The position numbers and the translations under genes were made by a program. The notes beneath the pieces were generated by a model. It was not told the origin of the DNA, made no database searches, and was given only the letters and a program-made list of their open reading frames with translations. Positions 33,911 through 42,082 of a stretch of DNA of 64,000 nt are shown here, in pieces; the first letter of the stretch is position 1; each line of letters opens with the position of its first letter. This DNA comes from Herbiconiux moechotypicola (GTDB lineage Bacteria; Actinomycetota; Actinomycetes; Actinomycetales; Microbacteriaceae): assembly GCF_024979255.1 (NCBI RefSeq), contig NZ_JANLCN010000009.1, forward strand, positions 62,001 to 126,000, written 5' to 3'.

Positions 33911-34897
33911 GTGACCTTCACCGACTCCGAGCTGCTGATCCTGGGCACCGATCTCGGGCACCCTCTGGTCGAGGAGGTCTTCGCCCACCTCGGTTCGGTC
34001 GACGCCCTGGCGGCGCGCCTCTCCGCCACCCCCGTGGTCGTCACCGGGGGCGGCGGCAGCATCGGCGGCGCCGTGGTGCTGGCACTGCTCGGCGATCCTG
34101 CGCGCACGGCCCCGGTCACCGTGATCGACACGGCGGAGCGCAGTCTCGCCTCGCTGTCGAACTGGGCCCGGGCGCAGGGACTGGCATCCGTTCTCACGAC
34201 CATCGTGGCCGACGTCTCCGACCGGGAGCAGATGGAGCTGGTGTTCGGCCGCATCACGCCCTCGGTCGTCGTGCACGCGGCGGCGGTGAAGCACGTCTCC
34301 ACCTGCGAGCAGAACCCGCTGCTGGCCGAGCGGGTGAACGTCGGCGCCACGCGCATCCTGCTCGAGCTGGCCGTCGCGGCCGGATGCGAGCGCTTCGTGC
34401 TCGTCTCCACCGACAAGGCCACCTCGCGGGTCAACGTGCTCGGCTCCACCAAGTACGACGCCGAGGTGGAGGTGGCGCGGGTCGCCGCGGGCACCGGGCT
34501 CTCCGCCTGCTCCGTGAGGCTTCCCAACGTGTGGGGCTCGAGCGGATCGGTGATCGAGCTGTGGCGCCAGGCCATCTCGATGGGACTGCCCGTGGCGCTG
34601 TACGGGCCGGAGACGACCCGCTACTACCAGTCGGTGCACGACACCGTGCGGGTGCTGCTCACCGCGGCGACCGTGAGTGCCGATGAGCTCGGCGGCTCGG
34701 GGGACACCCTCGTCGTGGCCGAGGCGGTCGAGCTCAGCCTGCGGGAGGTGTTCGAGCGGGTCACCGGCGGGGAGGCGGCGCACACCGTCTCGGAGCCACG
34801 GCCCGGCGAGGTCGCCCACGAGCTGCTGCTCAGCCCCGCCGAGCAGTACAGCGACACCGTGTGGCCCGGAATCCTGCGGCTGGGGCGCGCCGGGTAG
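33911..34897 (+). CDS. CapD/FlaA1-like polysaccharide biosynthesis SDR (nucleotide-sugar dehydratase/epimerase)
   Basis: A 328-residue soluble member of the Polysacc_synt_2 family. It has VVVTGGGGSIGGAVVLALLG (42-61), VVHAAAVKHVSTCEQNP and VLVSTDKATSRVNVLGSTK, where the usual Met-x-x-Tyr-Lys site reads GSTKYDAE. NVWGSSGSVIELWRQ and ETTRYYQSVHDTVR follow. Relatives are UDP-GlcNAc 4,6-dehydratases or 5-epimerases. This short form lacks the N-terminal membrane domain of PglF/WbpM. The GTG start has no clear SD; a TAAGAT box at 33871-33876 may be the -10 of a leadered transcript. Its TAG stop doubles as the start of the rfbC -10 box. Confidence 0.8.
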   Translation: MTFTDSELLILGTDLGHPLVEEVFAHLGSVDALAARLSATPVVVTGGGGSIGGAVVLALLGDPARTAPVTVIDTAERSLASLSNWARAQGLASVLTTIVADVSDREQMELVFGRITPSVVVHAAAVKHVSTCEQNPLLAERVNVGATRILLELAVAAGCERFVLVSTDKATSRVNVLGSTKYDAEVEVARVAAGTGLSACSVRLPNVWGSSGSVIELWRQAISMGLPVALYGPETTRYYQSVHDTVRVLLTAATVSADELGGSGDTLVVAEAVELSLREVFERVTGGEAAHTVSEPRPGEVAHELLLSPAEQYSDTVWPGILRLGRAG

Positions 34898-34900
34898 ACT
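34895..34900 (+). promoter_or_regulatory. Leaderless -10 box (TAGACT) for rfbC-rfbA, reusing the upstream stop codon
   Basis: TAGACT is formed from the TAG stop of the CapD-like gene plus ACT, seven nucleotides before the GTG at 34908. Confidence 0.55.
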
Positions 34901-34907
34901 CTCCGGC

Positions 34908-35519
34908 GTGCAGATCCGCGAACTGAGCATTCCTGACAGCTATGAGATCACGCCGAAGCAGTTCGGCGACGACCGGGGCGTCTTCCTCGAGTGGTACCGC
35001 TTCGACAAGCTCGAAGACGAGATCGGGCACTCGCTCGACCTCGCGCAGGCCAACACCTCGGTGTCGAAGAGGGGTGTCGTGCGCGGCATCCACTTCGCCG
35101 ACATCCCGCCGAGCCAGGCCAAGTACGTCACCGCCACGCACGGCGCGGTGCTCGACTTCGTCATCGACATCCGCGTGGGCTCTCCCACCTTCGGCCAGTG
35201 GGACTCGGTGCTGCTCGACACCACCGACCGCCGGGCCATCTACCTCTCCGAGGGGCTCGGTCACGCCTTCGTGGCGCTCACCGACGACGCCACTGTGAGC
35301 TACCTCGTCACCTCCACCTTCAACGCCGAGCGCGAGCACGGCATCAACCCCCTCGATCCCGAGGTGGGACTGGTGTTCCCCGAGGCGGCGGGTGAGCTGC
35401 TGCTCTCGCCGAAGGACACCGACGCTCCCTCGCTGTCGGAGGCGGCCGCATCCGGTCTGCTGCCCAGCTGGGACGAGGCGCGCGCGTTCTACGCGTCGCT
35501 CACCGAGAAAGGACGCTGA
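34908..35519 (+). CDS. rfbC: dTDP-4-dehydrorhamnose 3,5-epimerase
   Basis: A 203-residue RmlC cupin that epimerises dTDP-4-keto-6-deoxyglucose at C3 and C5. Typical are [13 protein letters not shown], the catalytic-His strand [31 protein letters not shown] and [12 protein letters not shown], and [12 protein letters not shown] near the end. The GTG start is fixed by a TAGACT box 7 nt upstream. It overlaps rfbA by one base (TGATG), so the two enzymes are coupled. Confidence 0.94.
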   Translation: MQIRELSIPDSYEITPKQFGDDRGVFLEWYRFDKLEDEIGHSLDLAQANTSVSKRGVVRGIHFADIPPSQAKYVTATHGAVLDFVIDIRVGSPTFGQWDSVLLDTTDRRAIYLSEGLGHAFVALTDDATVSYLVTSTFNAEREHGINPLDPEVGLVFPEAAGELLLSPKDTDAPSLSEAAASGLLPSWDEARAFYASLTEKGR

Positions 35520-36391
35520 TGCGCGGCATCATCCTCGCCGGTGGATCCGGCACCCGGCTCTGGCCGATCACCAAGGGCATCTCGAAGCAGCTCATGCCCA
35601 TCTACGACAAGCCGATGATCTACTACCCCCTGTCGACCCTCATGATGGCGGGCATCAACGAGATCCTCATCATCACCACCCCCGAGTACAACGCCCAGTT
35701 CAAGGCGCTGCTCGGTGACGGCGGCGACCTCGGCATCCGCATCGAGTACGCCGTGCAGCCCTCGCCCGACGGCCTCGCGCAGGCCTTCATCATCGGCGAG
35801 GAGTTCATCGGCGACGAGAGCGTGGCGCTCGTGCTGGGCGACAACATCTTCCACGGCGTGGGTCTCGGCTCGTCGCTGCGGTCGAACGGCGAGATCGAGG
35901 GGGCGCGCATCTTCGCGTACCACGTGGCCGAGCCGCGCGCCTACGGCGTGGTGGAGTTCGATGACGACTTCACCGCTCTCTCCATCGAGGAGAAGCCCGT
36001 GAACCCGAAGTCGAACTACGCCGTGCCCGGCCTCTACTTCTACGACAACAAGGTGGTCGAGATCGCGAAGTCGATCGAGCCGTCGGCGCGGGGCGAACTC
36101 GAGATCTCGACGGTCAACGAGCGCTACCTCGAGGCGGGCGAGCTGCACGTGCAGGTGCTCGACCGCGGCACGGCCTGGCTCGACACCGGCACCTTCGAGT
36201 CGATGATGCAGGCGTCGGAGTACGTGCGCGTCATCGAAGACCGCCAGGGCTACAAGATCGGCTGCATCGAGGAGATCGCGTGGCGCGCCGGATGGATCGA
36301 CACCGCGCAGCTCGCCGTGCTGGCGGCTCCGCTGGTCAAGAGCGGCTACGGTCGCTACCTCCAGACGCTCATCGCCGCAGCTTCCGAGTGA
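35519..36391 (+). CDS. rfbA: Glucose-1-phosphate thymidylyltransferase
   Basis: A 290-residue RmlA nucleotidyltransferase: Glc-1-P + dTTP to dTDP-glucose, the first and feedback-regulated step of dTDP-rhamnose synthesis. The signature [20 protein letters not shown] (8-27) includes the catalytic Arg and Lys. [11 protein letters not shown] binds Mg2+. [16 protein letters not shown] and [16 protein letters not shown] are family-typical, and [10 protein letters not shown] lies near the C-terminus. It is coupled to rfbC and followed by a hairpin. Confidence 0.96.
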   Translation: MRGIILAGGSGTRLWPITKGISKQLMPIYDKPMIYYPLSTLMMAGINEILIITTPEYNAQFKALLGDGGDLGIRIEYAVQPSPDGLAQAFIIGEEFIGDESVALVLGDNIFHGVGLGSSLRSNGEIEGARIFAYHVAEPRAYGVVEFDDDFTALSIEEKPVNPKSNYAVPGLYFYDNKVVEIAKSIEPSARGELEISTVNERYLEAGELHVQVLDRGTAWLDTGTFESMMQASEYVRVIEDRQGYKIGCIEEIAWRAGWIDTAQLAVLAAPLVKSGYGRYLQTLIAAASE

Positions 36392-36419
36392 GCGGGGCCT
36401 GAACGGGTGACCGGGGCCT

Positions 36420-36455
36420 GATCCGGCCGGATGCGCGTGGCGGCCCGGCCGGATC
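36420..36455 (+). terminator. Hairpin after rfbA
   Basis: Perfect 11-bp arms GATCCGGCCGG (36420-36430) and CCGGCCGGATC (36445-36455) with a 14-nt loop, 28 nt after the rfbA stop. No U-tract. It ends just before the promoter of the protease gene. Confidence 0.65.
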
Positions 36456-36467
36456 GCCCGGAGCACG

Positions 36468-36473
36468 TACCGT
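36468..36473 (+). promoter_or_regulatory. Leaderless -10 box (TACCGT) for the secreted protease gene
   Basis: TACCGT followed by six nucleotides (GAGGGC) and the GTG at 36480. Confidence 0.55.
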
Positions 36474-36479
36474 GAGGGC

Positions 36480-38831
36480 GTGCCCCGAACCGCTCCACTC
36501 CCGCTCCGTCGTCGCCGTGCACTCTCCTCCGTCGTCGCGCTGAGCGTCGCCGCACTGCTGTGCTCCGCCGCCGCGCTGCCCCCGGCCGACGGCGAGGACG
36601 CGGTGCTGCCCGCCTCCGCGCCGCGCATGGGCGAGTACGACGTCGCTGCGTACACCGCGGCGGCCGAGGAGGTTCCCGCCGACCTCGCCGAGGCCGTCGG
36701 GCGCGATCTCGGCGAGACGCCGGAGGAGTACCTCGCGCGCGCCGACGCGGCGGCCGACGCCGGTGACGTGGTGGCGGCCCTGCAGGCGGCCGGCGTGGAG
36801 CTGCTCGATTCCAGGCTTGAGGGCACGGAGCTCGTGGTGAACGTGCCCGACCAGGAGGCGGCGGCGGTGGCGGAGTCCGCCGGCGCCCGCGCCGAGGTGG
36901 GAGCGCCCAACGACGAGACCGGCGAACCCGACTACTCCGGGGTGCGGTTGGAGGCGCTCGCCGAGGTGATCGGCGGGCAGGGCTTCCAGTTCAAGGCCGA
37001 GGGCTATACCTACGTGTGCTCGGTGGGGTTCACGGGCCGCTACAAGCCCTACCCCCAGACGCAGTTCATCACCTCGGGCCACTGCATCGAACCCGACCAC
37101 GACGCGGGCACCTACTACTACGAGTCGAAGCAGTCCGCGGCCGGCACCACCCCGTCGGCAGGGTCGGTGATCGGCGCGCCGCTGGCCGACCAGTACCGCT
37201 TCGGCGGGGGTGCCGACGTGGGTGCGGTGGCGGTCTCGCCCGACTGGTCGACCGCGCCGAAGGTCTCCACCTGGGGCGGGGGAACCGGCGCGCTCGGCCA
37301 GGGCACCCCGGTGACGATCACCGACCTCGCCACCGCGGTGAAGGGGTCGCCCGTGTGCAAGTCGGGCCGCACCACGGGCTGGACCTGCGGCGAGGTGCTC
37401 GTGGTGAACGGCTCCTTCCCCGTCTACAACCACGCGGGCACCCCGGTGTACGTGAACCTCACCCTCACCGATGTGTGCATGCTGCCGGGCGACAGCGGCG
37501 CATCCGCCCTCATCGGCCGGGCCGCGTTCGGCGTGGGCACAGCGGGCAACTTCTCGGGCGGCTGCAGCGGGCAGCCCGACGCGATCAGCGCCTTCTTCCC
37601 GCTGGCCACCACCGACGGGACCCCCAGCGTCTCCACGGCGCTGCCGAACTGGGAGCTCGGGGTCTCGCTCGCCGCGCCGGTCTACCAGCGGCCGTCGTTC
37701 ACGGGCGACGCCATCACGGGAACCCTGGCGAACGCGGGGCCGAGGCATCGGGTGGTGGTGACCATCGACTCCTCCACCTTCACCGTCACGCCCGATTCGT
37801 CGGGGGCGTGGTCGGTCCCCATCCCGAGCGCGCTGCAGAAGGGCAAGCACACCTTCACGGTGCGCTCCACCTGGGGCGCGGTCACCTCCTCAGCCGTGGC
37901 CACCGACAGTTACGAGCTCGCCGGCTCGCGGCCCGCCGTGCAGCGCATCGCCGGCGCCACGCGCTACGACGTCGCCGTCACCGTCTCGCAACGGGCGTTC
38001 CCGGGCACCGCGCCCGTGGTCTACCTCGCCGACGGCTCGAACTACCCGGATGCGCTGAGCGCCGCCCCCGCGGCCCTCGCCGAGGACGGCCCGCTGCTGC
38101 TCACCCCGCGCGACGCGCTGCCCGCGCAGGTGAGCGCCGAGATCGCCCGGCTGAAGCCCCAGCGCGTCGTGGTGGTCGGCGGCCCCAGCTCGGTCTCCGA
38201 CGCCGTGCTCGCCCAGCTGCGCGCGAGCATCCCGACCGTCACCCGCATCGCCGGCGCCGACCGTTACGCCGTCTCGCGCCTGGTGGCCGAGACCGTGTTC
38301 GGAACGGCCGCGAAGAGCTACGTGGCGACCGGGGCCAATTTCCCCGACGCGCTCTCGGTGAGCTCGGCGGCAGGGGCCCAGCGCTCGCCGATCGTGCTCG
38401 TGAACGGCACCGCACCCTCGGCCGACGCCGACACGCTCTCCCTGCTCGAGGAGCTCGGCGTGAGTTCGGTGACGATCGCGGGCGGACCGAACTCGGTGTC
38501 GACCGGCCTCGAGTCGTCACTCGGAAGGGTGGCGGAGGTGAAGCGGCTCTCGGGGGCCGACCGATTCTCGGCCTCGATCGCCATCAACCGCGACGCCTTC
38601 GCGAAGAGCTCCACGGTCTACCTGGCCACCGGGCTGAACTTCCCCGACGCGCTCGCCGGCGGAGTGCTCGCCGGACAGGCGAAGGCGCCGCTCTACGTGG
38701 TGCCGTCGGACTGCGTGCCCAGGGGGGTCATCGCCGACCTCGGTTCGGGCGGGGCGACCACGGTGGTGCTGCTCGGTGGAGAGAACTCGCTGCGGCCGAG
38801 CGTGGCGTCGCTCACGGCGTGTTCGTGGTGA
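36480..38831 (+). CDS. Secreted trypsin-like serine protease with cell-wall-binding (CWB2) repeats
   Basis: A 783-residue exported protein. The signal peptide is at 1-35 (RRRR, then a hydrophobic core ending near AALPPADG), with a pro-region to about 160. The S1-fold catalytic triad is His201 in FITSGHCIEP, Asp246 in GGGADVGAVAV and Ser339 in MLPGDSGASAL. Cysteines at 180 and 202, 293 and 303, and 333 and 361 could pair. An Ig-like stretch (about 395-475) leads to three CWB2 repeats (about 485-780), recognised from RIAGATRYDVAVTVSQRAFP, YLADGSNYPDALSAAPAA and VVVVGGPSSVS. CWB2 repeats anchor proteins non-covalently to anionic wall polymers. Its place directly after rfbA hints that it binds the glycan made here (inference). 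The 3' end overlaps the convergent GT gene by 20 nt. Confidence 0.88.
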   Translation: MPRTAPLPLRRRRALSSVVALSVAALLCSAAALPPADGEDAVLPASAPRMGEYDVAAYTAAAEEVPADLAEAVGRDLGETPEEYLARADAAADAGDVVAALQAAGVELLDSRLEGTELVVNVPDQEAAAVAESAGARAEVGAPNDETGEPDYSGVRLEALAEVIGGQGFQFKAEGYTYVCSVGFTGRYKPYPQTQFITSGHCIEPDHDAGTYYYESKQSAAGTTPSAGSVIGAPLADQYRFGGGADVGAVAVSPDWSTAPKVSTWGGGTGALGQGTPVTITDLATAVKGSPVCKSGRTTGWTCGEVLVVNGSFPVYNHAGTPVYVNLTLTDVCMLPGDSGASALIGRAAFGVGTAGNFSGGCSGQPDAISAFFPLATTDGTPSVSTALPNWELGVSLAAPVYQRPSFTGDAITGTLANAGPRHRVVVTIDSSTFTVTPDSSGAWSVPIPSALQKGKHTFTVRSTWGAVTSSAVATDSYELAGSRPAVQRIAGATRYDVAVTVSQRAFPGTAPVVYLADGSNYPDALSAAPAALAEDGPLLLTPRDALPAQVSAEIARLKPQRVVVVGGPSSVSDAVLAQLRASIPTVTRIAGADRYAVSRLVAETVFGTAAKSYVATGANFPDALSVSSAAGAQRSPIVLVNGTAPSADADTLSLLEELGVSSVTIAGGPNSVSTGLESSLGRVAEVKRLSGADRFSASIAINRDAFAKSSTVYLATGLNFPDALAGGVLAGQAKAPLYVVPSDCVPRGVIADLGSGGATTVVLLGGENSLRPSVASLTACSW

Positions 38832-39633
38832 GCGACTCTCCCGGGGCGCCGTAGAGGTACTCGAAGAACTCCTGCTTGAGGTCGATCTGGGCGTGGTACT
38901 GGTTGGTCTCGTGCAGCACGAACTCGATGTGCACGGGCAGCTTCTCGAGAGACCAGCCCGCCTTCTTTGCGTACCAGGTGAGCCACAGGTCGTCGAGCAT
39001 CCAGAACCGCTCGGGCATCGTGGTGAAGAAGCGGTCGTCGAGGAAGAGGCTCGAGTCCGTGACGGATCCGCCCGGCCCCACGTGGTCGATGGGGTCGCCC
39101 TCGGCCGCCTCCACCCGGTCGAAGTAGGCGCCCTTGACCTGCCAGGCCCACCAGGCGTGGATGCTCTTCGGGGCGTAGTGGGCGAGTGCGGTGGCGACGA
39201 AGCCGGGTTCGAGGTTCTCGTCGTCGTCGATCACGATCACCGGGCCGGGGCCCTGGATGCGGGCGATCGCCCGTGCCTGGTACCACCGCGCCATCGAGCC
39301 GAGGTTGTAGGGGGTGCGCACGATGTGCACGCGCTGGAGTGCTCCCGAGGCCGTGGCGGCGCGCAGCACCCCGAGGTAGTGCTCGTGGTCGAGTTTGTTG
39401 TTGTTCCAGAGGTAGAGCTCCACGCCCCCGGGTGTGCCGGTCTGGGCATCGAGCATCTCGAGCACGTCGCCGAGCCGCCCCGGGCGGTTCCACAGGCACA
39501 TCAGCACGGGTTGCGCGGGAGTCTGCGGCGTGGCCGCCGGCTGCAGCTCGAAGGTGGTGGAGTCGAAACGGCCTGCGAGCATCCGCCGGCGGATGAGCCG
39601 CTTGACGAGGGGTTCGAGTCGGGCGCGCAGCAC
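38812..39633 (-). CDS. GT-A-fold glycosyltransferase (GT2-like)
   Basis: A 273-residue probable glycosyltransferase. PVLMCLWNRPGRLGDVLEML forms the first Rossmann strand and helix. The metal-binding site is PVIVIDDDENLEPG (the DDD core), and TTMPERFWMLDDLWLTWYAK contains the conserved ED-like acceptor region. It has no membrane segments. The GTG start lies 6 nt after a minus-strand TAGTCT box. It converges on the protease gene with a 20-nt overlap and is divergent from the next GT gene. Donor and acceptor are unknown. Confidence 0.8.
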   Translation of the reverse strand: MLRARLEPLVKRLIRRRMLAGRFDSTTFELQPAATPQTPAQPVLMCLWNRPGRLGDVLEMLDAQTGTPGGVELYLWNNNKLDHEHYLGVLRAATASGALQRVHIVRTPYNLGSMARWYQARAIARIQGPGPVIVIDDDENLEPGFVATALAHYAPKSIHAWWAWQVKGAYFDRVEAAEGDPIDHVGPGGSVTDSSLFLDDRFFTTMPERFWMLDDLWLTWYAKKAGWSLEKLPVHIEFVLHETNQYHAQIDLKQEFFEYLYGAPGESLTTNTP

Positions 39634-39639
39634 GCTACG

Positions 39640-39645
39640 AGACTA
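39640..39645 (-). promoter_or_regulatory. Leaderless -10 box (TAGTCT) for the GT gene at 38812-39633
   Basis: TAGTCT on the minus strand, six nucleotides (CGTAGC) before the GTG at 39633. Confidence 0.55.
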
Positions 39646-39707
39646 ATCGACGGGCGGGGCATCCATGGGTGAGGAATGCTCGGAAAGCGATGGGAGTTCT
39701 TCCCGGA

Positions 39708-39713
39708 TAGAAT
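39708..39713 (+). promoter_or_regulatory. -10 box (TAGAAT) upstream of a ten-codon leader frame
   Basis: TAGAAT is followed by seven nucleotides and GTG 39721. That start opens a mini reading frame rather than the glycosyltransferase itself. Confidence 0.55.
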
Positions 39714-39720
39714 CGCCCCT

Positions 39721-39753
39721 GTGATGGCGATGCACCGGCTGCGGCTCTCGTGA
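39721..39753 (+). CDS. Possible leaderless mini-ORF coupled to the next glycosyltransferase gene
   Basis: GTG-ATG-GCG-ATG... encodes ten residues (MMAMHRLRLS) and ends in TGA 39751-39753, which overlaps the GTG start of the next gene (GTGA). The TAGAAT box 7 nt upstream would make this the 5' end of the mRNA. The glycosyltransferase has no ribosome site of its own, so translation may depend on this peptide by termination-reinitiation. It could instead be an ordinary short leader. Confidence 0.4.
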   Translation: MMAMHRLRLS

Positions 39754-40802
39754 GGCCGCGACTGCGCCGGATGCTCGGAGAACTGCGTGCCCGCGCCGCA
39801 CGCCGCTGGTCGATCGTGCGCCGCCGGCCCCGCCTGCACTGGGCGATCGCCATCTCGGCTCCGGCGGGCCCTGCCGGAGAAGTGTGGGGCGACCTCTACT
39901 TCGCCGACGACCTGGCAGCGAGTCTGCGGAGGCGAGGCCAGGTGGTGCACGTCGACCGGCTCGGCGAGCGCATCCGGCCGTACCCGCGGATGCGCGACGA
40001 CGTGGTGCTGCAGCTCGTGGGACTCCATCGCCCGCTGCCGGTGGAGGGCGCGGTCAACCTGCTGTGGGTCATCAGCCACCCCGAGCTCGTCACCGACGAG
40101 GTTCTGGTGCTCGACTGGGACGTGCGATACGCCGCCAGCTCGACCTGGGGCCGCGCGCGTTCCCGGCCGGGAGCTCCCGTCCTCCCGTTGCTGCAGGCCA
40201 CCGATCCGGAACGATTCACGCCGGCTCCGAGCGGCGACGAGGTGGGCACCGACGTGCTCTTCGTCGGCAAGACCCGCGGCGTGCACCGCGCCGTGGTGCG
40301 CGACGCCGTCGAGGCGGGTGCCGACCTCGTGATCTACGGCGACGGCTGGGGGGAGTACATCGACCTCCGGTACGTGCGCGCCGAGTTCCTGCCCAACGAC
40401 CAGGTGCCGGCCGTCTACCGGGGCGCACGGGTGGTGCTCAACGACCACTGGCCCGAGATGGCGGAGGCGGGCTTCGTGTCGAACCGCCTGTTCGACGCCG
40501 TCGCCGCCGGTGCGATCGTCGTCTCCGACCGGGTGGCGGGTCTGCCCGACGAGTTCGGCGCCTCGGTGCGGGTGTACCAGGGCGTCGACGAGCTCCGGGC
40601 CCTGCTCGACCCGGATGCGCCGGGCTGGCCCGATCGGGCCGCACGCCTCGCGACGGCCGCTGCGGTGGCGAGGGAGCACTCCTTCGACCGTCGGGCCGAC
40701 GAGCTCCTCGAGGCCGCACTGGCTGCCAGGGCCGTGAGGCGGGGCCGTCAGCGTCGCCGCAGCCTCCGCGCTGCTGCCCGCGCGCGCCGCACGACCGCCT
40801 GA
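39750..40802 (+). CDS. Glycosyltransferase, group 1-like (Glyco_trans_1_2 domain)
   Basis: A 350-residue GT-B-like protein. The N-terminal domain has GPAGEVWGDLYFADDLAASL. The linker VLPLLQATDPERFTP ends the first domain, as in Glyco_trans_1_2 proteins. The C-terminal domain has DVLFVGKTRGVHRAVV and the donor-side SNRLFDAVAAGAIVVSDRV. A basic tail (RRGRQRRRS...) ends it. The convergent gene at 40748-42082 encodes a similar domain and also ends in a basic tail; the two genes overlap by 55 nt. The GTG start overlaps the stop of a ten-codon leader frame. Sugar specificity is unknown. Confidence 0.82.
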   Translation: MRPRLRRMLGELRARAARRWSIVRRRPRLHWAIAISAPAGPAGEVWGDLYFADDLAASLRRRGQVVHVDRLGERIRPYPRMRDDVVLQLVGLHRPLPVEGAVNLLWVISHPELVTDEVLVLDWDVRYAASSTWGRARSRPGAPVLPLLQATDPERFTPAPSGDEVGTDVLFVGKTRGVHRAVVRDAVEAGADLVIYGDGWGEYIDLRYVRAEFLPNDQVPAVYRGARVVLNDHWPEMAEAGFVSNRLFDAVAAGAIVVSDRVAGLPDEFGASVRVYQGVDELRALLDPDAPGWPDRAARLATAAAVAREHSFDRRADELLEAALAARAVRRGRQRRRSLRAAARARRTTA

Positions 40803-42082
40803 GCTCGGTCCGCAGCGCGGTGCAGCCGGCTCGACCGGTAGGCCTCGAGCTGCTGCCGCTCGCTCTGCACCGCTGTCTCGGCCTCGACGAGCCGCGACTC
40901 CAGCCCGCTCACCGCCGCGCGCTGGTCGTCGAGCTCCGAGCCCGCCGCCTCGAGTCGCCCCCTCAGGTCGTGGGCCTCCCAGAGGCTCGTCTGCAGGGCC
41001 TCGTGGTTGATGCGCGACGAGGTGGCCTGCGCGATCGCCTCCCAGCGCTCTCGAGCGGCCCAGGCGAGCAGGAAGTCGTCCGTGCGGTCGCGGCCGGCCG
41101 CGCGGGCGACAGCGGTCTCGAGCAGGGGTTCCACTTCGTCGGCGCGCACGGCGAAGGAGTGCCGGTTCGTCACCACCCCGGCCAGGCGCTGCTGCAGGGC
41201 GGCGGTCTCGGCCCGGTTCTCGGCCAGGCCGCGCACGATCGACACCAGCTCGGCGCCGTCGCGGTAGCTCGGCACCTCGCCGAGCCCCAGGTCGTCGAGC
41301 CCGTCGGCCGTGTTGGTCACCACCACGGCGCCCGAGGCGATCGACTCGAACAGGCGGCTGTTCTGCGAACCGTAGGCCTTGGCCTGCGGGATGAGGTCGT
41401 CGAGCACCACGAGCGCGTCGGAGTAGATGGCGGGCAGCTCGAAGAACGGCACCGCCCCGAGGCGCAGGGGCGAACCCGAGTCCGCGCCGGCCGTCCCGGG
41501 CGTCTCGGCACCCTGGCCGTACCAGGTCACGTCGAACTCCTGCGCGAGCAGCGGCACCACCTCGTCGAGGTCGCGGCCGGAACCCCAGTGGTTGGCGGTG
41601 AGCACCACGCTGCGCGTCGGCTCACCGGTGCCGGGCCGGAAGAGCGCGGTGTCGGTGGCGATGGGCACGACCGCCACCTCGCCGTGGTACCGCTCGGCGA
41701 GAGCCGCGGCCGATCGCGTCGAGGAGGCCCAGACCGCGTCGAAGGCCTGGAGATAGGGCAAGTCCATCCAGGTCGAGGTCCAGTTGCGCACCCACGCGAT
41801 CCTGGCGGCGCCCGTCGGCACCAGGCCGGGCACGAACGACTCCACCATCGCGATCACGACCGTGGTCTGCTCGGGCATGTCGTCGCCCCAGCGGCTCATC
41901 GGCCAGAGGGCCACGCCCCAGCCCCGGTGCGAGAGCTCTTTGGCGAGCCCAAGGGCCACGTAGACGTCGCCGCGCCCTTCGCTCAGGTCGTCGGTCGAGA
42001 CGGCGAACACGACCAGGCCCCTCTCGCCCGCGCTGTGCTCACCGCGGGCGAGGGCCTCGTACTCGGCGGATGCGTCAGTCAT
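40748..42082 (-). CDS. Glycosyltransferase, group 1-like, with C-terminal coiled coil
   Basis: A 444-residue protein. An N-terminal GT-B domain starts at GLVVFAVSTDDLSEGRGDVY (24-43), followed by IAWVRNWTSTWMDLP and VVPIATDTALFRPG. The donor domain has SQNSRLFESIASGAVVVTNT and DLGLGEVPSYRDGAEL. Residues about 355-425 form a heptad-rich coiled coil (DLRGRLEAAGSELDDQRAAV), and an Arg-rich tail ends the protein. Coiled coils on such enzymes may organise multi-enzyme assemblies (inference). It is the last gene of the minus-strand run from 44077 and overlaps the 5' neighbour's end by 8 nt. Confidence 0.83.
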   Translation of the reverse strand: MTDASAEYEALARGEHSAGERGLVVFAVSTDDLSEGRGDVYVALGLAKELSHRGWGVALWPMSRWGDDMPEQTTVVIAMVESFVPGLVPTGAARIAWVRNWTSTWMDLPYLQAFDAVWASSTRSAAALAERYHGEVAVVPIATDTALFRPGTGEPTRSVVLTANHWGSGRDLDEVVPLLAQEFDVTWYGQGAETPGTAGADSGSPLRLGAVPFFELPAIYSDALVVLDDLIPQAKAYGSQNSRLFESIASGAVVVTNTADGLDDLGLGEVPSYRDGAELVSIVRGLAENRAETAALQQRLAGVVTNRHSFAVRADEVEPLLETAVARAAGRDRTDDFLLAWAARERWEAIAQATSSRINHEALQTSLWEAHDLRGRLEAAGSELDDQRAAVSGLESRLVEAETAVQSERQQLEAYRSSRLHRAADRAQAVVRRARAAARRLRRR

